Shown here: piece after piece, positions 24,755-32,811 of the stretch
Layout of the letters: the number at the start of each line of letters is the position of its first letter
Position numbering within the stretch: position 1 is the stretch's first letter
DNA from: an uncultured Flavobacteriaceae bacterium
GTDB taxonomy: Bacteria > Bacteroidota > Bacteroidia > Flavobacteriales > Flavobacteriaceae
NCBI GenBank assembly: GCA_938009735.1
Contig: CALLIG010000006.1
Coordinates: forward strand, 1-36,436
DNA length: 36,436 nucleotides
Direction of reading: 5' to 3'
Translations under genes and position numbers: made by a program
Notes under the pieces: generated by a model
Databases searched by the model: none
What the model saw: the letters and a program-made list of their open reading frames with translations, nothing else
What the model was told of the DNA's origin: nothing

Positions 24755-25753
24755 ATGAGAAATTTACTTTTAGTTATTACTGCATTATTTATTATTTCAT
24801 GTGCTTCTAGTACTCCGGAAATAATCAGAAATCAAAATGTTGGCGGTGCTTTGGGCACATCGTATAATATTATTTATTTAGCAGATAAAGAGCTTGATTA
24901 TCAGCAAGAAATTGATTCTGTATTTGTAGTTATTAATAAATCGATGTCGACGTATATGGCCGATTCAGACATTTCTAAAATTAATGCTGGGGATTCAACT
25001 TTGGTAGTTGATACTATGTTTCAAGAAGTATTTGAATTGTCTCATGAGATTTATAAAAACACGAATGGCTATTTTGATCCTACTGTAGGCACATTGGTGA
25101 ATGCTTGGGGATTTGGACCTGGTCAGCAAATACAATTAGATAGCACTCGAGTTGATAGTTTGATGCAGTATGTTGGTTTTGATAAGGTTGTATTGACTTC
25201 AAAAAACACCATCCGAAAGGAAAATAAAAATATTTACTTTGATTTTAATGCTATAGCTAAAGGATATGCGATTGATCGTTTGGCAGTCTTAATGGATCAA
25301 AAGGGAATTGAAAATTATCTTGTAGAAGTTGGGGGAGAAGTTCTTGCTAAAGGAAAAAATACTCTTAGAAATAGACCCTGGGGTGTAGAAATACAAGATC
25401 CAGAGAAGGAGGCAGCTAAGGTTTCAATTCGATTGAAAAACAAAGCCATGGCATCTTCCGGAAATTACCGAAAGTTTAGAATTGACTCCGTAACTGGTAA
25501 TAAATATGTACATACGGTGGACCCTTTAACTGGTTTTACAAAAAACGGTAAAACATTAGGTGTTAATATTTTAGCAGAAACCTGTGCAGAAGCAGATGCC
25601 TATGCTACAGCTTTTATGGCTATGGATGTCACTAGTGCCGTAGAGATTTTATCAAAAACAGAAAGCTTGAATGCGTATATCATCTATTTTGATGATAATG
25701 GTAAAACCACAGAATTTATGACAGCTGGCTTTAAGAAATTTGTTAAGGATTAA
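24755..25753 (+). CDS. apbE: FAD:protein FMN transferase ApbE (lipoprotein)
   Basis: 332 aa from the ATG at 24755, preceded by a purine-rich AAAGAGGAG that looks like a rare Shine-Dalgarno. A TTG 18 bases upstream is in frame but less likely. The lipoprotein signal ends with FIISC (Cys16). ApbE motifs: LGTSYNIIY near the start, NAIAKGYAID, VGGEVLAKG, the substrate-pocket ASSGNYRKF, and the Mg-binding AEADAYATAFMAM. The enzyme transfers FMN from FAD to the threonine of SGAT-like sites and flavinylates NqrB and NqrC, encoded just upstream. It acts in the periplasm. Its stop codon abuts the stop of the convergent methyltransferase gene with no bases between. Confidence 0.95.
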   Translation: MRNLLLVITALFIISCASSTPEIIRNQNVGGALGTSYNIIYLADKELDYQQEIDSVFVVINKSMSTYMADSDISKINAGDSTLVVDTMFQEVFELSHEIYKNTNGYFDPTVGTLVNAWGFGPGQQIQLDSTRVDSLMQYVGFDKVVLTSKNTIRKENKNIYFDFNAIAKGYAIDRLAVLMDQKGIENYLVEVGGEVLAKGKNTLRNRPWGVEIQDPEKEAAKVSIRLKNKAMASSGNYRKFRIDSVTGNKYVHTVDPLTGFTKNGKTLGVNILAETCAEADAYATAFMAMDVTSAVEILSKTESLNAYIIYFDDNGKTTEFMTAGFKKFVKD

Positions 25754-26518
25754 TTATTTACGAACCACAGGAATAATCTCCCCATTTGCTAAACGATACC
25801 TTTCAATTTCTTCTGATGACATTTGAGAGGTGTAATCGACTTCTTCTACCTTAAAACCAATAGTTCTTAGTTTCTCAAAATAATCAAGTCCGTAAATGCG
25901 AACATGGTCGTATTGACCAAAGATTTTAGCACGTTCTTTTCTGTCGGTAATACTGTCATCTTCAAAAGTAGTCGCTCTTTTTAAATCTTGCGGAATTTGA
26001 AAAACTCCCCAACCACCAGGTTTTAAAATGCGATACATTTCTTGTAAGGCTTTAGTGTCATTAGGAATATGTTCTAAAACGTGGTTACAAAAAATAACAT
26101 CAAAAGAAGCATCGTCAAAAGGAAGATTACAAATATCTGCTTTCACATCTGCCAAGGGGGAATTTAAATCGGTGGTAACATAGTCAAGATTTTTAAGCTT
26201 ACGAAACCTTTTGTAAAAAGCTTGTTCAGGAGCGAAGTGTAAAATTTTTAGTGGAGCAGTAAAAAAATCGGTTTCATTTTTCAAATACAACCACAACAAA
26301 CGATGCCTTTCAAGTGATAGGGTCGAGGGCGACAAAACGTTGTCACGAGGACTTTCATATCCGTAAGGTAGAAAGCTTTTAAATTGTTTTCCATCGATAG
26401 GGTCGGTATGATTTCTGCCTCTCATTGAGAAGGCTAAAATGGGCCGAGCCAAATAACTTAATTTAATAAGTAGAGGTCTTGGAATGTTATTCAAGATGTA
26501 TTTGAAGATTTTTTTCAC
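25754..26518 (-). CDS. Class I SAM-dependent methyltransferase
   Basis: 254 aa. Motif I is atypical (KILHFAPEQAFYKRF) but motif II (DYVTTDLNSP), motif post-II (FDVIFCNHVLEHIPNDTKAL) and motif III (EMYRILKPGGWGVFQIPQ) are clear, as in methyltransferase domain 11. The N-terminal 80 residues carry conserved aromatics and a Gly-Arg stretch but no known domain. The C-terminus ends VVRK. The substrate is unknown; the pattern HFAPE with DLNSP resembles methyltransferases often found in glycan or lipid contexts, but this is weak. It is the last gene of gpmI-map-methyltransferase, 11 bases after map. Confidence 0.8.
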   Translation of the reverse strand: MKKIFKYILNNIPRPLLIKLSYLARPILAFSMRGRNHTDPIDGKQFKSFLPYGYESPRDNVLSPSTLSLERHRLLWLYLKNETDFFTAPLKILHFAPEQAFYKRFRKLKNLDYVTTDLNSPLADVKADICNLPFDDASFDVIFCNHVLEHIPNDTKALQEMYRILKPGGWGVFQIPQDLKRATTFEDDSITDRKERAKIFGQYDHVRIYGLDYFEKLRTIGFKVEEVDYTSQMSSEEIERYRLANGEIIPVVRK

Positions 26519-26529
26519 CCAGATTGCTC

Positions 26530-27348
26530 CTAAAGTTGAAGTTTTGTTGCTCTGAACTCATCTTCTTCATCACTTTTGATACCTAATGCTTCATAGATAT
26601 ATTGAAAGGTTGACAGTAGTTCTGGTTTTCCGTTAATCAAGGCTACATCATGTTCAAAGTGAGCACTAGGTCTACCATCAGCTGTTAGAATCGTCCAACC
26701 ATCATTTAATTGTTTGATGCGGCGTGTACCTAAATTAGTCATAGGTTCAATGGCTACCACCATACCTTCAATGAATCTTTTGCCTCTTCCTCTTTTGCCA
26801 TAGTTCGGCATTTCAGGATCTTCGTGCATTTTTTTTCCTAAGCCATGCCCTACTAATTCTCGTACAACACCATAACCATGATCTTCGGTGAATTTCTGAA
26901 TTGCGTAGCCAACATCGCCTACGCGATTTCCTTTTTTGAATTCGCGAATACCAACGTATAAAGATGCTTTCGTAATATCAAGCATTTTTTTAGTTTCTGG
27001 TGCTATCTCTCCAACTTCAAAGGTATAAGCATGATCTCCGTAGAATTCATTTTTTAATGCGCCGCAATCAATTGATATAATATCTCCTTCAACTAAAGGA
27101 GTATTATTGGGAATGCCGTGTACTACTTGAGCATTTGGGCTCATGCAAAGAGAATTCGGAAAATCATAGAGGCCTAAAAAACCAGGAATTGCACCATGAT
27201 CGCGAATAAAAGTTTCCGCTAAAGCATCTAATTGCAAAGTGGTAACTCCAGGTTTTACTTCGCCTGCGAGCATACCTAATGTTTTTGAAACAATTAAAGC
27301 GCTTTCACGCATTAATTCAATTTCCTCAGCCGTTTTTACTATAATCAT
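26530..27348 (-). CDS. map: Type I methionine aminopeptidase
   Basis: 272 aa. It removes the initiator methionine from new proteins in the cytoplasm. Metal ligands can be placed: the Asp pair in ISIDCGALKNEFYGDHAYTF, His in VGHGLGKKMHEDP, Glu in AIEPMTN, and the final Glu in HFEHDVALING. The substrate-binding His lies in QVVHGIPN. An 11-residue stretch PNYGKRGRGKR is the family's mobile loop. It follows gpmI by 21 bases, a gap that holds a -7-like TACCTTTG, so it may have its own near-leaderless start as well as readthrough from gpmI. Confidence 0.96.
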   Translation of the reverse strand: MIIVKTAEEIELMRESALIVSKTLGMLAGEVKPGVTTLQLDALAETFIRDHGAIPGFLGLYDFPNSLCMSPNAQVVHGIPNNTPLVEGDIISIDCGALKNEFYGDHAYTFEVGEIAPETKKMLDITKASLYVGIREFKKGNRVGDVGYAIQKFTEDHGYGVVRELVGHGLGKKMHEDPEMPNYGKRGRGKRFIEGMVVAIEPMTNLGTRRIKQLNDGWTILTADGRPSAHFEHDVALINGKPELLSTFQYIYEALGIKSDEEDEFRATKLQL

Positions 27349-27353
27349 TGTAA

Positions 27354-27361
27354 CAAAGGTA
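27354..27361 (-). promoter_or_regulatory. Candidate -7 element (TACCTTTG) for map
   Basis: It matches TAnnTTTG in the 21-base gap between gpmI and map, 5 bases before the map ATG. A TTTG lies 14 bases further upstream, closer than ideal. Confidence 0.35.
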
Positions 27362-27369
27362 AAACTTTT

Positions 27370-28881
27370 TTAAATCAAAGCTTTTTGAGTCATTGCCGCT
27401 GGTTGGGCAACGCCCATTAGCTTTAAAATTGTAGGAGCAATATCTCCTAAAACTCCATCCTTTATAGTTTTCAACTCGTTGTCAACTAAAATAAATGGAA
27501 CCGGGTTTGTAGTGTGTGCGGTATGTGGTGATCCATCAGGATTCATCATAGTTTCACAGTTTCCGTGATCTGCAATCAATAAAGTTGTATAACCATGATT
27601 TAAACCTGTAGTTATTACTTTTTCAACACAAGTATCAACAGCTTCGCATGCTTTTATGGCAGCAGGCATAGACCCTGTATGACCTACCATATCACCATTT
27701 GCAAAATTTAAGCATACAAAATCAGCAGTTTCTTTTTCTAAATCTGCTACTAAAGCATCCGTTAATTCAAAAGCGGACATTTCGGGTTTTAAATCGTAGG
27801 TCGCTACTTTGGGTGAGTTTTTTAATATTCTTGATTCTCCTTCAAAAGGTTCTTCTCTTCCGCCAGAAAAGAAAAAAGTAACGTGCGGATATTTCTCAGT
27901 TTCAGCAATTCTAATTTGTTTTTTATTTGCTTTTTCTAAAACCTCTCCTAAAGTTTCTGTAATATTATCTTTGTTGAAAATGACTTTTATACCTTTAAAA
28001 GCATCGCTATAGTTTGTGATGGTTACATAGTATAAGTCAATTTTTTTTGTCTTGTATTCTGGAAAATCCTTTTGATTTAACATCTCTGTAAGCTCGCGAC
28101 CTCTATCTGTTCTAAAATTGAAAAAGATAACCACATCATCTTTTTGAATTCTAGCTACAGGTTGATCCTTCTCTGTTAGAATTAAAGGTTTAATGAACTC
28201 GTCAGTAACATCAGTATCATAACTTGATTGAATAGAAGCAGTTGCATTTGAGGTTTTTATTCCAGCACCATTTACCAATGCATCATAAGCTAGTTGAACT
28301 CGTTCCCATCGGGTATCTCTATCCATTGCATAATAACGTCCGGTTACAGATGCTAGTTTTGCTTTTGTACCTGAGATATAGTCTTCTAGTTTGGCAACAT
28401 ATCCTTTACCAGATTTAGGATCTACATCTCTACCATCTGTAAAAGCATGTACAAAAGAATTTACTCCAGCTTTGTTTGCTTGATCAATAAATCCTCTTAA
28501 GTGACTCGTGTGAGCATGTACACCTCCATCGCTTAACAATCCTAAAAAGTGAACGTTTTTGTTATTGTCTGATGCGTATTTAAGCGCGTCAACTAGTACT
28601 TTTTCATCTTTTAAAGTATCGTTCTCAATCGCTAAGTTAATTTTAGCCAAATCTTGATAAACAATACGACCTGCACCCAAATTCATGTGTCCAACTTCGC
28701 TATTACCCATTTGACCTTCTGGTAAACCAACATGAAGTCCATCTGTGCGCAATTGTGCATGAGGATATTTGGTATACAAATTATCTATAAAAGGAGTTTT
28801 AGCATTATCAATTGCAGAGACTTTAGGGTCTGGAGATTTACCCCATCCATCTAAAATCATTAAGATTACTTTCTTATTCAT
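27370..28881 (-). CDS. gpmI: 2,3-bisphosphoglycerate-independent phosphoglycerate mutase
   Basis: 503 aa, the typical length. It interconverts 3- and 2-phosphoglycerate in glycolysis using two Mn2+ ions and a phosphoserine. The N-terminal metal Asp is D11 in MILDGWG; the nucleophile is S61 in QMGNSEVGHMNLGAGR; substrate-binding segments HTSHLRGF, FTDGRDVDP and GRYYAMDRDTRWER are present; the C-terminal ligands lie in FANGDMVGHTG and IADHGNCE. It heads the gpmI-map-methyltransferase block and has a -7 box 22 bases upstream. Confidence 0.97.
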   Translation of the reverse strand: MNKKVILMILDGWGKSPDPKVSAIDNAKTPFIDNLYTKYPHAQLRTDGLHVGLPEGQMGNSEVGHMNLGAGRIVYQDLAKINLAIENDTLKDEKVLVDALKYASDNNKNVHFLGLLSDGGVHAHTSHLRGFIDQANKAGVNSFVHAFTDGRDVDPKSGKGYVAKLEDYISGTKAKLASVTGRYYAMDRDTRWERVQLAYDALVNGAGIKTSNATASIQSSYDTDVTDEFIKPLILTEKDQPVARIQKDDVVIFFNFRTDRGRELTEMLNQKDFPEYKTKKIDLYYVTITNYSDAFKGIKVIFNKDNITETLGEVLEKANKKQIRIAETEKYPHVTFFFSGGREEPFEGESRILKNSPKVATYDLKPEMSAFELTDALVADLEKETADFVCLNFANGDMVGHTGSMPAAIKACEAVDTCVEKVITTGLNHGYTTLLIADHGNCETMMNPDGSPHTAHTTNPVPFILVDNELKTIKDGVLGDIAPTILKLMGVAQPAAMTQKALI

Positions 28882-28903
28882 TTCAATAAATTTATTGGAA
28901 ATT

Positions 28904-28911
28904 CAAAAATA
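28904..28911 (-). promoter_or_regulatory. Candidate -7 element (TATTTTTG) for gpmI
   Basis: It matches TAnnTTTG on the minus strand, 22 bases before the ATG at 28881. A -33 box is not evident. Confidence 0.45.
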
Positions 28912-29064
28912 GTGTGAATTAGACGGTATCACTAGTATTTTGTTTTCCTTTTTATAAAATTCACTATTGAATATATAGATGTTAAAAAATTAACTAAAAA
29001 TCGTCTCATATGTTAAATGTTAGTTATTTAACTGTTAATCATGAAACATAGTATCATTAGCATC

Positions 29065-29082
29065 GTCTATATTTATATAGAC
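29065..29082. repeat. Perfect inverted repeat upstream of the ankyrin gene
   Basis: GTCTATAT, TT, ATATAGAC, located 32 bases before the ATG at 29115. It could be an operator or a 5' leader hairpin. It is not followed by a T-run, so it is not a terminator. Confidence 0.5.
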
Positions 29083-29114
29083 AATATTTATTCATCAATC
29101 TAAATTCACTCATC

Positions 29115-29498
29115 ATGAAAAAAACGATTTTAACCATGGCATCTTGTATGCTTATGGTTTCAGGCCTTTTGGCTAAAAACAGAACTTGTAACAGCGATTT
29201 CATCGCAATTGAAAATGTTGCAAAAGTAGAACTCAACGCCTTTTGTAAAGCTATTATGAAGGGAGATATCAACACCGTAAAACGATTAATTGTTCTTGGT
29301 GAAGATGTAAATAAAAAGTCATTAGGAATGACTCCTGCAATTTTTGCAGCACGATACAACAAAGCAAAAATTTTGAAAGTACTAATTGCCAACGGTGCAG
29401 ATCTTGGTAAAAAGTGTAATAAAGGTTGGACAATTGAGAAATATGCAAAGATTTCCAATTCAAAAGAGGTACTTGCAATTCTATTGGAAAATACTTGA
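29115..29498 (+). CDS. Small exported ankyrin-repeat protein
   Basis: 127 aa. A signal peptide covers about residues 1-20 (MKKTILTMASCMLMVSGLLA). Ankyrin helices and turns are visible in two to three repeats: AFCKAIMKGDINTVKRLIVL, GEDVNKKSLGMTPAIFAARY, then NKAKILKVLIANGADLGKK, with a final degenerate repeat NKGWTIEKYAKI. It would be periplasmic or surface protein-binding. Several flavobacterial genomes carry such short exported ankyrin proteins with unknown partners. It has its own leader with the inverted repeat above and a strong terminator at 29530-29561. Confidence 0.82.
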   Translation: MKKTILTMASCMLMVSGLLAKNRTCNSDFIAIENVAKVELNAFCKAIMKGDINTVKRLIVLGEDVNKKSLGMTPAIFAARYNKAKILKVLIANGADLGKKCNKGWTIEKYAKISNSKEVLAILLENT

Positions 29499-29529
29499 TA
29501 GCTAAACGTTTATTCATCAATTAAAAACC

Positions 29530-29561
29530 AAAAAACCACTTGTTATTACAAGTGGTTTTTT
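29530..29561 (+). terminator. Bidirectional terminator between the ankyrin gene and the 55-aa gene
   Basis: AAAAAACCACTTGT, TATT, and the exact complement ending in TTTTTT. The 14-base arms pair perfectly. It serves the ankyrin gene (plus) and, 58 bases beyond its stop, the 55-aa gene (minus). Confidence 0.9.
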
Positions 29562-29619
29562 AATACTCAATGTTTCATTCAAATAGTGTTCAAGTAAAAG
29601 AGATGAATTCGTATATTAT

Positions 29620-29787
29620 TTAGAAGTCCCAACCGTTTAATGCTCTATGCGATAATGCATAAAAGGCCATAAAAAGCATTATTGCGCAAAAAACAGAATA
29701 TACTTTTAACAGAATGACGACCGCTTTTGGTTTGCAATCTTCAAACGCCTGAACGTAAAGTTTAGAAAAGTGTGTTAGTGTTCCCAT
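29620..29787 (-). CDS. Small single-span membrane protein, 55 aa
   Basis: ATG at 29785-29787 and TAA at 29620-29622. The peptide starts MGTLTHFSKLYVQAFEDC, has a hydrophobic span at about 25-45 (VILLKVYSVFCAIMLFMAFY) and ends HRALNGWDF. The pattern (aromatic YxxAF near residue 14, one span, an Arg, then a Gly-aromatic-Phe end) resembles small Flavobacteriaceae proteins that I recall as DUF6747; this is from memory and unproven. It is monocistronic, between the M48 gene and the shared terminator. Function is unknown. Confidence 0.6.
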   Translation of the reverse strand: MGTLTHFSKLYVQAFEDCKPKAVVILLKVYSVFCAIMLFMAFYALSHRALNGWDF

Positions 29788-29885
29788 TATAGTCTTATTT
29801 AATACTGAAACAAATTCAGCATGAGTAATTAATTAAGCTATAAGGGTTAAATCTGTGCTGAGTTAAGATACTGGGAATTATAAAT

Positions 29886-29914
29886 ATACTTAAAATGCAC
29901 TCATTTACAAGTAT
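29886..29914 (-). terminator. Weak hairpin after the M48 protease gene
   Basis: ATACTT and AAGTAT enclose an inner AAATG/CATTT stem with unpaired bases between. On the minus strand it is followed by ATATTTATAATT, not a strict T-run. It starts 17 bases after the M48 stop. Confidence 0.3.
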
Positions 29915-29930
29915 TTAGGTCACTTTAACA

Positions 29931-30701
29931 TTATGATTGACCTTGATATTTGGCTATTGATTCTTTTATTTTTTCAATTCTATTTTCTGGATCAGGGTGT
30001 GAACTTTGAAATTCTGGCACCCGGTTTGGACCGGCCGCTGCTTTCAAAATTTGCATTACTTTGATCATTTCATGAGGATTATATCCCGACTGAATCATAA
30101 GAAGAACTCCAAGATCATCACTTTCCAATTCATCGCCACGGCCATTTTTTAATAATGTATTTTGACCAATTCCACCAACAACATTGCCAATATCTCCGGC
30201 GCCAACTGTTGCTCCCATAGTAGCTGTTCTCCAAAATTCACTTGAGGCAATACGTTCTGCTGAATGGCGGCCAATTACATGCCCGATTTCATGACCCATA
30301 ACACCTGCAAGTTGTTCTTCGTTTAATTGAGAAAATAAGGCGTAGGTAATAAAACATTGTCCACCTGGAAGCGCAAAAGCGTTGATAGTTTTATCATCTG
30401 CCAACAAGTGAAAATCAAATTCATACGGAGTTTCGCGGGCAATACTATTTTGAACTAGTTTATGACCAACATTATCTACATATGCCTGCATACGTTCATC
30501 TGGATAAAGTCCACCATATTGTTGAGATATTTCAGGTAAACTCTGCAAACCGATTGCAATTTCTTGCTGCGCATCCATAGTGATATGCTGAGATCTACCC
30601 GTATAAGGGTTCTCTTCAGTATTGTTGCATTTTCTAATAAAAGCAAAGGCGACAATTGCTAAACCAATAAAAATTCGAATTTTCCAACTTCCTCTGTTCA
30701 T
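29931..30701 (-). CDS. M48 family zinc metalloprotease, membrane-anchored
   Basis: 256 aa. Residues 8-22 form a hydrophobic N-terminal anchor followed by FIRKC, which is not a proper lipobox, so a simple membrane anchor or exported form is likely. The zinc motif HEIGH lies at 137-141 (GVMGHEIGHVIGRHSAER), the third ligand is probably E193 in DELESDDLG, and the LPGGQCFITYALF edge strand (111-123) is typical of Oma1/BepA-like M48 peptidases. These act in the periplasm on misfolded or outer-membrane proteins. It lies 51 bases after the M15 gene on the same strand and may be cotranscribed with it. Confidence 0.9.
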   Translation of the reverse strand: MNRGSWKIRIFIGLAIVAFAFIRKCNNTEENPYTGRSQHITMDAQQEIAIGLQSLPEISQQYGGLYPDERMQAYVDNVGHKLVQNSIARETPYEFDFHLLADDKTINAFALPGGQCFITYALFSQLNEEQLAGVMGHEIGHVIGRHSAERIASSEFWRTATMGATVGAGDIGNVVGGIGQNTLLKNGRGDELESDDLGVLLMIQSGYNPHEMIKVMQILKAAAGPNRVPEFQSSHPDPENRIEKIKESIAKYQGQS

Positions 30702-30752
30702 GGTATACGGTGTTTACACAGAGAAGCAAGGTACAAAAAAGGTATAAAAGAC

Positions 30753-31493
30753 TTATAAGAGGTCTTTATTAATATCTAGAATGTTGTTTTGGACGTAAGT
30801 TTTAATAAATCCATTCGTAAAATGTTCACTTCCTAAAAAGGTTTCCTTTTGTAATAATTGAAGAATGTTTTTACTGCGAAAAGCTGTTAACATAGGAACC
30901 GAAATAGGGGCGAAGCTATAATGCCAAGGCTCATATTTAAATCCTTTTCTCTTTGGTTCTTCGGTATAAACAAGATGAAAATCAAAGGTTTTTGAATTCT
31001 CGTCCATCCATTTTTTAAAATCTTCATATGGTCCACCAGCACCAAACTTTGAAGGAACTAAAACATCTCCTTCTACTTTTCGATAACCGTCAACAATGTC
31101 AATATCCGTACCCCAATGATGCCTACTTGTACCTGGTATAGTAGAATATTCAATTATTTTATCAATTGCCGCAAGTGGTTCCATTCCATCTTCTTCTGTA
31201 TAGCGATCATATTTTCTTTCGAAAATGGCTTCTTGATGAGCAAAATTACGATAGCTTGAAACTACTTTTAAATCAATACCATCACTATATGCAGCTTTTT
31301 TCATTTCAACGAACGCATCATGGGCTAAGCCTCGAAGATTAATACCTTCTCCGAAAAGCTCTATATCCTCTTTTCCCATTAATTCAAGAATAGAGTATTC
31401 TAAATCTCTTTCTTGCGAAAATGCTAAACTAGGAGCTAGCGCTAAGCCTAGTCCTGAAATACTGCTTCTTTTAATGAATGATCTGCGTTCCAT
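30753..31493 (-). CDS. M15 family D-alanyl-D-alanine carboxypeptidase (VanY-like) with a Tat-type signal
   Basis: 246 aa. The N-terminus MERRSFIKRS followed by a short hydrophobic run ending LAFSQ fits a twin-arginine signal. The M15B zinc site is complete: H125 and D132 in TSRHHWGTDIDIV, the catalytic Glu and the last His in EPWHYSF (E188 to H191). The substrate-pocket phrase SSYRNFAHQEAIF (about 79-91) is typical. It would trim the terminal D-Ala of peptidoglycan stem peptides in the periplasm. It is followed by the M48 gene 51 bases on. Why a Tat route would be used for a zinc peptidase is not evident. Confidence 0.9.
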   Translation of the reverse strand: MERRSFIKRSSISGLGLALAPSLAFSQERDLEYSILELMGKEDIELFGEGINLRGLAHDAFVEMKKAAYSDGIDLKVVSSYRNFAHQEAIFERKYDRYTEEDGMEPLAAIDKIIEYSTIPGTSRHHWGTDIDIVDGYRKVEGDVLVPSKFGAGGPYEDFKKWMDENSKTFDFHLVYTEEPKRKGFKYEPWHYSFAPISVPMLTAFRSKNILQLLQKETFLGSEHFTNGFIKTYVQNNILDINKDLL

Positions 31494-31651
31494 ACCGTTG
31501 TTTTATCTTTTGTACTAATAATACAAAAACGTTGCCAAAGACAAAGTATTTTATAATGATGTTTTAAAAGTACTTAATTATTGTGTGATTGAGCTATTTG
31601 AGCTTTAGAACTAATCAATTTTTCAACCTCATTTGATTTAGATTCGCTTTG

Positions 31652-32809
31652 CTATTCAATTAGATATAAATACCCTTGATGCTTGATTTTAATATCTTTA
31701 AGATCAATAATATAAAAGTAAATACCATCAGGTAAGTTCAACTTGTTTTGAACCACCATATTTACATTTGATTTGCCATCGAAGGTATTGGTATAGTTTT
31801 CTTTGGAATACACCATTCTGCCCCATCTATTAAATATTTGTAGGCTATTATTTGGCGAGCTAGAAACGGCTTCAATTTCTAAAAAGTCATTATTGCCATC
31901 ATTATTAGGTGTTAGAATATAGTTGTCTAAGTTTTTAATAACGGTTTCTAAACTACTTCCGAAAGTGATAATTGAATAGTTAATAGGTATAAATGTATCA
32001 GAGGTGATTTGACCAGAATTGAAATCTCCATTAATTTTTAATCCACCTAAATTTTCCCACCTTTTATTTTCTGTATGCCAGCCTACTATTCTAAGATCTT
32101 GAACTTCATTAACAAAATCTGAAACGTTACTTTGCTCATCCCAATTTAACGTTATCCAAGCAGGAATTTCACCATCTAAATACCAAAATTCAAATGTGCT
32201 AACTGAAAAAACATCTCCTGCCTTTTTGGTAGTGTCGAAGTTTGAAGAAAAGGTAATAGGAATGTTGGGGTTTTCAAAGAAATAGGCACTTTTAGCAGTT
32301 GGTATCACCTGCAAAGATGATATTGTTAAAGCTCTTAAACGGTCATCGTCGCCTATAGGAAAGGTAAATTGTTCTTTGTTTTTTAAGGAGGAGTAGCCAT
32401 CAACTTTTCGAAGGTTGTCGTCGCCTATGTAAAAAGTATTATCTAAATAATCAAGATATATATCGGTTTGATTACGTGGGGTAACCACATCACCTAATAT
32501 GTAATTGGTATTATTTTTTACGCGAACACCTACCTCTAAAAATAGATCATTTGCGACCATGATTTCCATATCATTGAAAACGGGTCTAAATGCACCAAGA
32601 ATATAAATTCTATCATTACTAAAGAAACCAGCAGTACCAAAATTATCATCGGCATTTCCGTTATTGATAAAATCGTGATGAAACCCTATTGCTCCTTCGT
32701 TGTGAATTTTTAAATTCCCAAAATTATGTAGCGCTTCTTGAGCTAGTATATTGCTGCAAAAAGCAATAGTACAAGTCAATATTAATATGATTTTTGCTTT
32801 TTCCCTCAT
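31652..32809 (-). CDS. Type IX secretion substrate with gliding-motility-associated C-terminal domain
   Basis: 385 aa from the ATG at 32809, 2 bases after the previous stop; an in-frame TTG at 32824 is less likely. A signal peptide (ending SNILAQ) is followed by about 270 residues of beta-rich sequence of unknown fold, containing the phrase QFTFPIGDDDRLRALTI that I associate with Bacteroidota exported proteins. The last 88 residues begin YILTPNNDGNNDFLEIEAV, then QIFNRWGRMVYSKENY, and end PDGIYFYIID to GYLYLIE: this is the CHU_C/TIGR04131 sorting domain. It is the last gene of the exported five-gene operon and most likely the part that leaves the cell by type IX secretion. Confidence 0.88.
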   Translation of the reverse strand: MREKAKIILILTCTIAFCSNILAQEALHNFGNLKIHNEGAIGFHHDFINNGNADDNFGTAGFFSNDRIYILGAFRPVFNDMEIMVANDLFLEVGVRVKNNTNYILGDVVTPRNQTDIYLDYLDNTFYIGDDNLRKVDGYSSLKNKEQFTFPIGDDDRLRALTISSLQVIPTAKSAYFFENPNIPITFSSNFDTTKKAGDVFSVSTFEFWYLDGEIPAWITLNWDEQSNVSDFVNEVQDLRIVGWHTENKRWENLGGLKINGDFNSGQITSDTFIPINYSIITFGSSLETVIKNLDNYILTPNNDGNNDFLEIEAVSSSPNNSLQIFNRWGRMVYSKENYTNTFDGKSNVNMVVQNKLNLPDGIYFYIIDLKDIKIKHQGYLYLIE

Positions 32810-32811
32810 AG

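Noticed and set aside
29087-29521. 13-bp direct repeat (TTTATTCATCAAT) on both sides of the ankyrin gene
   Set aside because: It could hint at a mobile cassette, but there are no inverted ends or transposase, and a 13-base AT-rich match within 430 bases is weak. Kept only as a note.
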